Assembly: GCA_018666235.1 (NCBI GenBank)
Contig: JABJAB010000066.1
Location: 17,014 to 81,013 of the forward strand
From: Ilumatobacter sp.
GTDB lineage: Bacteria; Actinomycetota; Acidimicrobiia; Acidimicrobiales; Ilumatobacteraceae
DNA length: 64,000 bases
Direction: 5' to 3'
Shown here: positions 18,015-25,082 of the stretch, one piece after another
How positions within the stretch are numbered: the stretch's first letter is position 1
Layout: every line of letters starts with the position of its first letter
Position numbers and translations under genes: made by a program
Notes under the pieces: model-generated
Database searches by the model: none
The model's input: the letters and a program-made list of their open reading frames with translations, nothing else
What the model was told of the DNA's origin: nothing

Positions 18015-18026
18015 GGAACCGGTTCC
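18015..18026. promoter_or_regulatory. 12-bp perfect palindrome in the pnp leader
   Basis: GGAACCGGTTCC is a perfect palindrome about 55 nt before the pnp start. It could be a repressor operator or part of an mRNA leader hairpin. The 276-nt gap between rpsO and pnp otherwise holds the rpsO terminator and nothing else I recognise. Confidence 0.35.
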
Positions 18027-18184
18027 CAGGTCTGACCCGAGATCGACGGTTTGAAATCAAAGACTCCACACGACACCTCGGAGTCATCGACCGGCAACAA
18101 GCGCCAGAACTCCGTCGACCGGACGATCCGGTCAAGCACAGTGTACCCAATGTCGAGAGTTTCAAACGGATACCGAGAAAACGC

Positions 18185-18217
18185 AAAACGGCCGCCCACC
18201 GAAGCGGGCAGCCGTTT
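18185..18217 (-). terminator. Rho-independent terminator after rpsO
   Basis: On the minus strand the stem AACGGCTGCCC pairs with GGGCGGCCGTT with one mismatch, is capped by a stable C(TTCG)G tetraloop, and is followed by TTTT. It lies 20 nt after the rpsO stop, so pnp probably has a separate promoter or is reached by read-through. Confidence 0.85.
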
Positions 18218-18237
18218 CAACGCAGAATTGGGACCGA

Positions 18238-18495
18238 CTACCTTCTCAAGCCGAGGTCGGCGACGATCTTGCGGTAGCGCTCGACGTCGATGCCCTTGAC
18301 GTAGTCCAGCATGCGACGACGCTTGCCGACGATCATGAGCAGACCACGACGGCTGTGGTGATCCTTCTTGTGCATCTTCAGGTGCTCAGTGAGGTGGGTG
18401 ATGCGCTCGGTCATGAGCGCGATCTGCACCTCGGGCGACCCGGTGTCGGAGTCGTGAATCTTGTTCTTGCCAATGGTCTCAGCCTTGTTGGGCAT
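18238..18495 (-). CDS. rpsO: 30S ribosomal protein S15
   Basis: Primary rRNA-binding protein of the small-subunit platform. 85 residues from ATG 18495 (the longer open frame is upstream leader). Conserved blocks are DTGSPEVQIALMTERI, LTEHLKMHKKDHHSRRGLL and VGKRRRMLDYVK. GGAAGG lies 9 nt before the ATG. The rpsO-pnp order is the classical one; in other bacteria S15 represses its own mRNA, and the 169-nt leader 18496-18664 could host such a site. That leader contains a CCAGGCGGCCTGG palindrome near 18625-18637. Confidence 0.97.
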   Translation of the reverse strand: MPNKAETIGKNKIHDSDTGSPEVQIALMTERITHLTEHLKMHKKDHHSRRGLLMIVGKRRRMLDYVKGIDVERYRKIVADLGLRR

Positions 18496-18664
18496 GGAGA
18501 TCTGCCTTCCGTGTTCGTTGGAGGTCGCAACCGTCCCGGGGATCGGGACACCTGCATCGCGCCCACGCCGGAGCCTGAACGGACCACGCAATACTACGGC
18601 GGTCGATCCGTCCTGCAACCCAGGCGGCCTGGATCAACTCCAACGATGAGGTAGCGATAGGCAG

Positions 18665-19606
18665 TTACCGGAGTAACTGGCTGGCGTGGGCAGTGTCGAG
18701 GTCGAGCTGTTCTTTGAGTGCTTCGATGCCATCGAACTTGCGCTCACTGCGCAAGAAGTGGGTGAACTTGACTCGCGCCTGCTCGCCGTACAGGTCGTCC
18801 TCAAAGTCGAGCAGATGGGCCTCGAGGAGTGAGCTGTCGGCGTGCTCGTAGAACGTCGGGCGGCGCCCCAAGTTGATCGCGCACGGATACGATTCGCCGG
18901 ACGGGCGCTCATACCAGCCGGCATACACGCCGTCGGCCGGAAGCGAGATCGTGTTCGGTACTTCGACGTTGGCCGTCGGAAAGCCGAGCAATCGGCCACG
19001 CTGATCTCCAGTGACGACCGAGCCGCGTGCTTCGAAGACATGGCCGAGCATCTCGTTGGCCCGTGTCACATCGCCGCCAGCGAGCGCACGGCGAATGGCG
19101 GTGCTACTCACCGGTTCGCCCACTCCGTCGACTCGCGGGAGCAGTTCGAGCGGCTCCACGTCGAAGTCTTTTTCAGCACCGAGCTTTCGCAGCAAGTCGA
19201 CATTGCCATCGCGATGACGGCCGAAGTGGAAGTCTTCGCCCACAACGATGAGTTGGGTGTCGAGGCACCGTACGAAAACTCGGTCGACGAATGACTCAGG
19301 GCTTTCGGCGGCCTGTTCGTCGTTGAACGGCACGACAATGACGGCGTCGACACCAGTCGCTTCCAACAGCTCCATCTTTTGATCGGGCGCGGTGAGTAGG
19401 AGCGGCGCTGACTCAGGTCGTACGACAGACGCGGGGTGACGGTCGAACGTGACGACCGCCGATCGAGCGCCGAGCTCCGCCGCTTGCTGGCGAACGTGCG
19501 AGATGACGGCCTGGTGGCCGAGATGTACCCCGTCGTAGGCGCCGATCGTGATGACCGTGCGTTCGCCGGGGAACGCAGGCAACGACTGGTCGGTGATGAT
19601 CTGCAC
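18665..19606 (-). CDS. ribF: Bifunctional riboflavin kinase / FAD synthetase
   Basis: Converts riboflavin to FMN and FAD. 313 residues. The N-terminal nucleotidyltransferase part has TVITIGAYDGVHLGHQAVI (usual GNFDGVHxGH) and VVTFDRHP; ISSTAIRRAL ends this domain. The C-terminal kinase part starts around RGRLLGFPTANVEVP and holds YAGWYERPSGESYPCAINLG and the end EAHLLDFEDDLYGEQARVKF. I choose GTG 19606 because homology begins at VQIITDQ and a longer start would overlap truB. The end overlaps a short AGTTAC/GTAACT palindrome at 18663-18678. Confidence 0.94.
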   Translation of the reverse strand: MQIITDQSLPAFPGERTVITIGAYDGVHLGHQAVISHVRQQAAELGARSAVVTFDRHPASVVRPESAPLLLTAPDQKMELLEATGVDAVIVVPFNDEQAAESPESFVDRVFVRCLDTQLIVVGEDFHFGRHRDGNVDLLRKLGAEKDFDVEPLELLPRVDGVGEPVSSTAIRRALAGGDVTRANEMLGHVFEARGSVVTGDQRGRLLGFPTANVEVPNTISLPADGVYAGWYERPSGESYPCAINLGRRPTFYEHADSSLLEAHLLDFEDDLYGEQARVKFTHFLRSERKFDGIEALKEQLDLDTAHASQLLR

Positions 19607-19671
19607 GGTGCAGACGCTACCTGTGGCAACCCACGCGGAGCCATTCGAGGACAGGGGAAGACCGCGTTGGA

Positions 19672-20541
19672 TCAGTTCTGTGGCACAACGACAGCTGGCT
19701 TCGCTTCGCCACCGAAGGCCTCGTACACCGCCACCAACAACCCGTCCGGGTCGAACAGCGCCCACGGGCCATCTCCCTCGAATGCTGGAAGCACGCGGCC
19801 ATTGGCCACCAGATCAGCAAGGTCGCGGGTGATGTCGATGCGATCGAGTGTCCGCACTGCCTCCTCGACAGGGAGCAGCTCACAGTGATCGGGTGCCTGC
19901 GCCTCGCCGATCGTGAAGCGCCCCACGGCCGTGCGCCGAAGGTTTCGCAGGTGGGCTCCGCCGCCGAGCAGCGTTCCCAGATCGGCAGCAAGTGTCCGAA
20001 TGTAGGTTCCCGATGAACACTCCACCGCTGCCAGGAACACGTGTGGCTCGTCGGTGGGCATCAGTTGGAACGAGTAGATGGTGACCGGCCGCGGCGGACG
20101 ATCAACCTCGATGCCCTCACGTGCGAGTTCATGGAGGCGCTTGCCGTCGATTTTGATTGCGGACACCATCGGCGGAATCTGCTCGATGGCCCCCACGAAG
20201 TGCTCAGCCACGATCAGCTGCGCATCTTCCAACGTCACGCCAGTCATGTCGTGGGTCGCGGTGATCTCACCGTCGGCATCAAGCGTGTTCGTCTCGGTTC
20301 CCAGCACGATTTCACCGAGATACGCCTTCTTCGTCTTCTCGACAAAGCGCAACAGTTTGGTTGCCTTGCCGACAGCAACGACGAGCACACCGGTGGCACT
20401 CGGGTCGAGTGTGCCGCCATGGCCAACCTGGCGTTCGTTGAAACGTCGGCGGAGCATCCCGACGACGTCGTGACTCGTGACCCCGGTCGGTTTGTCAACC
20501 ACGGCAATCCCGTGAGTGGTCGCTGGCTTCTTGCGTGCCAT
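19672..20541 (-). CDS. truB: tRNA pseudouridine(55) synthase
   Basis: Makes pseudouridine 55 in the T-loop of tRNAs. 289 residues with GIAVVDKPTGVTSHDVV, the catalytic Asp in GHGGTLDPSATGVLVV, and KTKKAYLGEIVLGTETNTLD. RPPRPVTIYSF and the conserved CSSGTYIRTLAADLG follow. The C-terminal part after ~210 is a shorter version of the usual actinobacterial extension. It sits between rbfA and ribF, the standard order in this operon. Confidence 0.96.
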   Translation of the reverse strand: MARKKPATTHGIAVVDKPTGVTSHDVVGMLRRRFNERQVGHGGTLDPSATGVLVVAVGKATKLLRFVEKTKKAYLGEIVLGTETNTLDADGEITATHDMTGVTLEDAQLIVAEHFVGAIEQIPPMVSAIKIDGKRLHELAREGIEVDRPPRPVTIYSFQLMPTDEPHVFLAAVECSSGTYIRTLAADLGTLLGGGAHLRNLRRTAVGRFTIGEAQAPDHCELLPVEEAVRTLDRIDITRDLADLVANGRVLPAFEGDGPWALFDPDGLLVAVYEAFGGEAKPAVVVPQN

Positions 20542-20560
20542 GTTGAAGTACCCGGTGGCG

Positions 20561-20965
20561 TCAGTCGGTGGCTTCGGGTGATCGGTAGCTGTCGCGCTCG
20601 CGATCAGCCCTGAGAATGGTGTCGATACGTTCCGCAGAGCGAATCACGATGTCGGGCTGAAAGCTGAGAATCGGGGTCTTCTTCGCTTTGATCTGGCGGG
20701 CGATTGATGCCTGCAGTCGGACTCGATGTTCGTCGAGAGCGATCACGATCTCGTCATCTCCATCTTCGCCGGTCAACGAGTCGAAGAAGACAATGGCGCG
20801 ATTGAGTTCCGGATCGACGTCGATCGAGGTGATGGTCACGAAGGCAAGTCGTTCGTCATCGAGACGGACGAGGTCTTCGGCGATGATCTCGCGCAGCGTC
20901 TCGCCCACGCGTGCACTGCGCGGATACTTCGGACCGCCGCTGTTGCGGCCACGTCGTTGTGCCAT
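20561..20965 (-). CDS. rbfA: Ribosome-binding factor A
   Basis: Late 30S maturation factor. 134 residues with a KH-like fold and conserved features RSARVGETLREIIAEDLVRL and SIDVDPELNRAIVFFDSL, and a C-terminal QPDIVIRSAERIDTILR. The start is ATG 20965, giving MAQRRGRNSGGPKYPRSARV with a basic lead. truB follows after 19 nt, consistent with one transcript. The gene upstream is the predicted selenoprotein, not infB directly. Confidence 0.94.
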   Translation of the reverse strand: MAQRRGRNSGGPKYPRSARVGETLREIIAEDLVRLDDERLAFVTITSIDVDPELNRAIVFFDSLTGEDGDDEIVIALDEHRVRLQASIARQIKAKKTPILSFQPDIVIRSAERIDTILRADRERDSYRSPEATD

Positions 20966-20985
20966 GTCGTTCCTTCAATCTCTGG

Positions 20986-21016
20986 AGTTACTTTGGGGTC
21001 CGGACCGGACGTAACT
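20986..21016. repeat. 31-nt palindrome, copy B
   Basis: Outer arms AGTTAC (20986-20991) and GTAACT (21011-21016) enclose a perfect inner palindrome GGTCCGGACC (20997-21006). Total length and outer arms are the same as copy A at 9813, and the GGGGTC block is shared. It lies in the 53-nt gap between the selenoprotein gene and rbfA, and ends 2 nt before the selenoprotein stop region. Confidence 0.65.
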
Positions 21017-21018
21017 GA

Positions 21019-21678
21019 TCAGGTGTAGTCGGGGGCTGCTCGGTTTGAGCGCTTCAGTTCGGCGACGCCGGACGTCGCCAGTTTCTCGATGGCGTCCCAC
21101 AGTTCGGATGCTTCGTCGCCCTTCGGTGCCTTCGAGATGACCGGACCGAAGAAACTGCCTTCGCGATCAGAACCCGGTCGGAACGTGAGGATTGGGGTCC
21201 CGACGTCATTTCCCGCGCGGCTTAAGGCCAACTCGGTTTCGGCACGCAAGTAAGCATCGTGGCTGTCGTCGTCAGCGTCACTCAGATATGCCGCTGAGAA
21301 GCCAGCCTCGTCGAGCACTGCTTCGAGAAAGGCCTCGTTGTCGGCCCGGGCTTCGTCACGACGGTTGTTCACATGCAGCGCCTCGCCGAGCGCCGTGTAC
21401 CAGGCACCGACCGCCTCGCCGTCTTCCTGCAGCCGGATTGCGTTCGCGATGCGGAGGCCTTTGTGGCCGAGATAGTGACCCGCCCGATACTGCGGCGTGT
21501 ACCAGTCAGCCTTGAGGTCCTCGTTGAGGATCCACAACGAGATGAATCGCCAGTCCACCTCGTACGAGCGTTGTTGTTGCACATCCACCACCCAACGGGA
21601 GGTGATCCAGGCCCATGGTCAAACGGGATCCCAGAAAAAGTCGAGATCCGGCTGCTTTGTCGCGTCGGGATGAGCCAT
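21019..21678 (-). CDS. Predicted selenoprotein: Rv2466c-like DsbA-fold oxidoreductase with in-frame UGA (Sec20)
   Basis: Thioredoxin-fold protein related to the mycothiol-dependent reductase Rv2466c. Read from ATG 21678 it is 219 codons with one internal TGA at 21621-21619, codon 20. The flanking residues are DFFWDPV-U-PWAWITSRWVV, so the TGA falls exactly at the nucleophilic Cys of the family's CPWx motif. The frame stays homologous on both sides: SLWILNEDLKADWYTPQY, YTALGEALHVNN, the cis-Pro loop GNDVGTPILTF, FFGPVISKAPKGDEASELWD and ELKRSNRAAPDY. A hairpin follows the TGA at SECIS-like spacing. Without Sec insertion only a GTG at 21591 could start a protein, and it would lack strand 1 and the active site. 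A sequencing error or plain nonsense mutation is the alternative. No Sec-insertion gene lies in this window. It sits between infB and rbfA. Confidence 0.85.
21585..21605 (-). promoter_or_regulatory. Putative bacterial SECIS element
   Basis: On the minus strand CACCTCCC (21604-21597) pairs with GGGTGGTG (21593-21586) with one internal U-U mismatch, plus a possible outer U-G pair. The apical loop is GTT, with G first. The loop begins 23 nt after the TGA, within the usual 16-37 nt window, and a G in the first loop positions is the known SelB requirement. The stem also encodes the conserved ITSRW segment, as bacterial SECIS elements must. Confidence 0.7.
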
Positions 21679-21754
21679 GCAACGAACCTATCGAGGAAGT
21701 GGAAAACCGAGCTGTCTCCGAACTGAGAAAACTCAGCCCGGCGATCGCTTGCTC

Positions 21755-21768
21755 ACGGCTTGAGCCGT
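21755..21768 (-). terminator. Small hairpin at the infB stop
   Basis: ACGGC-TTGA-GCCGT overlaps the infB stop codon; a second hairpin CTGAG-AAAA-CTCAG lies at 21723-21736. No T-run follows either on the minus strand, so they are weak candidates for attenuating transcription from infB into the selenoprotein gene rather than full terminators. Confidence 0.35.
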
Positions 21769-24722
21769 CAGCTCCTCGGAATCTCTTGGTCTTCGAAGGT
21801 CTCGATGATGTCGCCCGGCTTCAAGTCCTGGAAGTCGTCGAGCCCGATACCGCACTCGAATCCGTCGCGGACTTCGCGGACATCGTCCTTGAAGCGACGC
21901 AGGGTGGCAATGGCACCCTTCCAGATGATCGTGCCGTTGCGGAGGAAACGAACCTTCGACCCGCGGGTGATGACGCCGGACTGCACCATGCAACCAGCGA
22001 TGGCACCCTGCTTGGGAACCCGGAAGATCTCGCGGACTTCGGCTTCGCCGGTGACCACTTCTTCGAACTCGGGATCAAGCATGCCGATCATCGCCTGCTC
22101 GATATCTTCGAGCAGCTTGTAGATGATCTCGTACGTGCGGATCTCGACTTCTTCCTGCTCGGCCAGCTTGCGGGCCTTGCCGTCCGGACGGACGTTGAAG
22201 CCGAGGATCGTCGAGTTGGTCGTGTTGGCCAATGAGATGTCGTTCTCGGTGATGCCGCCAACAGCTCGGTGTACGAACTGCAGGTCGACTTCCTCACGCT
22301 CGAGGCGACGCATCGCCTCAGTGACCGCTTCGAGCGATCCCTGCACGTCGGCCTTCAGGATGATGTTGAGCGATGCCTTCTCGCCCGACTGAATCTGAGC
22401 AAACAGGTCCTCGAGCTTCGTGCCGGTCTTGACCCGGCTGTCTTCCCGCAAATGGCGGGCCTTGAGACGAATGGCGCGAGCCTCGCCCACGGCCTGGGCG
22501 ACCTTCGGGTTGGGTGCCGAACGGAACTCTTCGCCGGCTTCAGGGACGTCGGACAGACCGAGCACCTGGACAGGCGTGGACGGACCAGCGGTCTTGACCT
22601 GCTCGCCCTTGTCATTGATCATTGCTCGGACCTTGCCCCAAGCACCGCCGGCCACAATTGGGTCGCCGACCTTGAGGGTGCCCTTGTCGATGAGGATCGT
22701 GGCGACTGGGCCACGGCCCTTATCAAGCTGCGCTTCGATGACGATGCCCTTGGCCCGACCATTCGGGTTGGCCTGCAAGTCTTCGAGTTCGGCAACGACT
22801 TGAAGCTGCTCGATCATCTCGTCGACGCCAATGCCCTTGAGTGCCGACATCTCGACGACGATCGTGTCACCGCCCCACGACTCGGGAACGAGTTCGTACT
22901 CGGCGAGCTGAGTCAGCACGCGTTGTGGGTCAGCGTTGTCCTTGTCGATCTTGTTGACTGCCACCACGATCGGCACGTCGGCCGCCCGCGCGTGGTTGAT
23001 CGCCTCGATCGTCTGCGGCATCAAGCCGTCGTCGGCCGCGACCATCAGCACCACGATGTCGGTCGCATCGGCACCTCGGGCACGCATCTGCGTGAACGCA
23101 GCGTGGCCTGGGGTGTCGAGGAACGTGACTGAACCGTTCTCATTGGTGACGGTGTAGGCACCGATGTGCTGGGTGATGCCACCGGCTTCACCGTCGACAA
23201 CGTTGGCACCACGAATGTGGTCGAGCAGGGTGGTTTTACCGTGGTCGACGTGACCCATGACGGTGATGACCGGCGGGCGAGGCTCGAGGTCCTCTTCATC
23301 GTCGGAGTCGTCGAACAACTTCTGCAGCTCGACTTCTTCCTGCTGGCCAGGTTCGACAAGCAGAATCTCGGCGCCGACTTCGAGTGCGAAGAGCTCCATC
23401 TGCTCGTCCGCAAGCGTCATCGTCGCCGTGACCATCTCACCGTTGTTCAGCAAGAAACGCAGGACGTCAGCGGAGGTGCGGTTCAGCTTGGGACCGAACT
23501 CCTGCGCCGAGACGCCGCGCTCGATGACAATTTCGCCCTCGGGAACGGGGACGTCAGACGACGTGTATCCCATGTCCTGCGGCTGCAGGTCGTCCTGGTC
23601 GCGACGACGGCGACGACGGCCGGTACGACGCGGAGGCCTGCGCTGACCGCTGGGCCGGTTGCCCGGACCACGACCAGGACCGCCACCGGGACCACCGGGG
23701 CCGCCACCGGGACGAGCGGCACCAGGGGCGCCACCGGGACGCGGCGTGTAGCCACCTGGGCGACCGCCGGGACGAGTATTTGAACCAGGCTGCGGACGCG
23801 CAGACCCTGGCGGCGGAGGAATGACCTTGCCGCTGGGCGACAACGGACGGCCGGGCGGGGGCGGAACAGCCTTACCGCTTGGGGAGACAGGCCGAACCGG
23901 AGCGGTCGGCGCTCCAGCGGCGGCAGCTTCGGGTGCGACCGATCCGGGGGCGGGCTCGGGCGGACGGCCGTCCGCGTCGGGGCGTGCACTCGAGATCACG
24001 CGTGCGGCTGGTTCGGCGGCAACAGGAGCCGAACGTGGTTCAGGCTCCGGCGCAGGCGGCGCCGGAGCAGCAGCCGGAGCCGCAGCGACTGTCGGCGACT
24101 CGCCGACGGGAAGCAGACCTTCCGCAGCTGCAACGACAGCGTCGGCAGCGCTCATCGGCTTCGGCGCAACCGGCTTCGCCACAGGAGGTGCCGCGACAGG
24201 AGGCGCCGGGGCGACGGGCTTCGGCACAGGAGGTGCCGGAGGAGCTGTCGGCGCAGGCTCAGGAGCTACTGCGACCGGTTCGGCCGATGGTGCTGGCGTC
24301 GGCTCCGGGGTGGGCTCGGCAGCAACGACGGGGACCTCAGGATCGGCCGGCGCTTCGACAGCCGCTGGAGCGTCGGTCTCGGCAGGCTGGTCGGGAGTGG
24401 CGTCCTCGTCGGACGTCGCCTCGGAAGACTCGTCCTCGGCAGGCTTCGGCTTGGCCGGTGCCTTCTTCGCCGCAGCCTTCTTCTTGGCCGGTGCCTTCTT
24501 CGCCGCGGTCTTCTTGACCGCTTTGGGCTCTTCGGGCTGTTCGTCGCGCGTCAACCCGTCGCGCTGAGCGCGTCGGGTCACCATGTCGGAGTATGCCTCA
24601 GCGAGTGAGGACGAAGGCCCCTTCGCGGCAACACCGAGTACGCCACAGAGGTCAAGGACCTCCTGGTTTGTCATCCCGAGCTCTTTAGCAAGCTCGTGGA
24701 TTCTGATCTTCTTTGCTGCCAC
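21768..24722 (-). CDS. infB: Translation initiation factor IF-2
   Basis: GTPase that delivers initiator tRNA to the 30S subunit. About 984 residues from GTG 24722 (VAAKKIRIHELAKELGMTNQ matches the family start; a TTG at 24770 would add 16 atypical residues). Residues ~75-390 are a long Ala/Pro/Gly linker with Lys-Lys-Ala repeats, PPPPGRPLSPSGK-type repeats and a Gly/Arg-rich end. The G domain has GHVDHGKTTLLDHI from ~490, DTPGHAAFTQMRARG and VAVNKIDKDNADP. Domains 2-4 follow to the usual C-terminus. AAAGG lies 12 nt upstream of the GTG. Confidence 0.95.
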   Translation of the reverse strand: MAAKKIRIHELAKELGMTNQEVLDLCGVLGVAAKGPSSSLAEAYSDMVTRRAQRDGLTRDEQPEEPKAVKKTAAKKAPAKKKAAAKKAPAKPKPAEDESSEATSDEDATPDQPAETDAPAAVEAPADPEVPVVAAEPTPEPTPAPSAEPVAVAPEPAPTAPPAPPVPKPVAPAPPVAAPPVAKPVAPKPMSAADAVVAAAEGLLPVGESPTVAAAPAAAPAPPAPEPEPRSAPVAAEPAARVISSARPDADGRPPEPAPGSVAPEAAAAGAPTAPVRPVSPSGKAVPPPPGRPLSPSGKVIPPPPGSARPQPGSNTRPGGRPGGYTPRPGGAPGAARPGGGPGGPGGGPGRGPGNRPSGQRRPPRRTGRRRRRRDQDDLQPQDMGYTSSDVPVPEGEIVIERGVSAQEFGPKLNRTSADVLRFLLNNGEMVTATMTLADEQMELFALEVGAEILLVEPGQQEEVELQKLFDDSDDEEDLEPRPPVITVMGHVDHGKTTLLDHIRGANVVDGEAGGITQHIGAYTVTNENGSVTFLDTPGHAAFTQMRARGADATDIVVLMVAADDGLMPQTIEAINHARAADVPIVVAVNKIDKDNADPQRVLTQLAEYELVPESWGGDTIVVEMSALKGIGVDEMIEQLQVVAELEDLQANPNGRAKGIVIEAQLDKGRGPVATILIDKGTLKVGDPIVAGGAWGKVRAMINDKGEQVKTAGPSTPVQVLGLSDVPEAGEEFRSAPNPKVAQAVGEARAIRLKARHLREDSRVKTGTKLEDLFAQIQSGEKASLNIILKADVQGSLEAVTEAMRRLEREEVDLQFVHRAVGGITENDISLANTTNSTILGFNVRPDGKARKLAEQEEVEIRTYEIIYKLLEDIEQAMIGMLDPEFEEVVTGEAEVREIFRVPKQGAIAGCMVQSGVITRGSKVRFLRNGTIIWKGAIATLRRFKDDVREVRDGFECGIGLDDFQDLKPGDIIETFEDQEIPRS

Positions 24723-24791
24723 GCTTCGATTCAACCTTTCCCAGTCGGGATTCCCTCGCCGATGTGCCAATCAATGCACATCGCACCGGCG

Positions 24792-25082
24792 TCACAAGTG
24801 GCCGGTGTGTCTTCTGATGTTCGTAATGTCGTCAGCACCGATGTCGGTGCGCCATGCCCGAGCGAATGCTCGCTTGGTAATTGCGGTCTCGAGACACTCC
24901 CCCGCAACCTGACGTTCTGTTGTCTTGTCTGCGCAGATCCACGCACCTCGTCCGCGGCTGGGGCCATCGACCTCAATGTCACCTGCGGCGTTCGTAATCC
25001 GCACGAGAGCGGACTGCGGGCGCTGCGTGCGACAGCCGATGCAGCTGCGAACAGGTTCGTGGTGCTCAGTCGTTTGCCTCAC
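24792..25082 (-). CDS. ylxR: YlxR (DUF448) family protein
   Basis: Small basic protein encoded between nusA and infB in many bacteria; proposed to bind RNA or nucleic acid. 96 residues from GTG 25082, whose start overlaps the nusA stop by 17 nt. The signature EPVRSCIGCRTQRPQSALVRI is complete, followed by GRGAWICADK and a C-terminal helix ITKRAFARAWR. The longer open frame upstream is antisense-like low-complexity sequence inside nusA and is not used. Confidence 0.88.
   Translation of the reverse strand: MRQTTEHHEPVRSCIGCRTQRPQSALVRITNAAGDIEVDGPSRGRGAWICADKTTERQVAGECLETAITKRAFARAWRTDIGADDITNIRRHTGHL

Noticed and set aside
21019..21591. A 190-residue protein starting at GTG 21591
   Set aside because: It lacks the first strand and active-site motif of its family, while the frame upstream through the TGA restores both. 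The longer reading with Sec explains the sequence better.
23821..24567. Open frame antisense to infB, rich in Gly and Ala
   Set aside because: It is the opposite-strand shadow of the Pro/Ala/Gly linker of IF-2; composition, not conservation, keeps it open.
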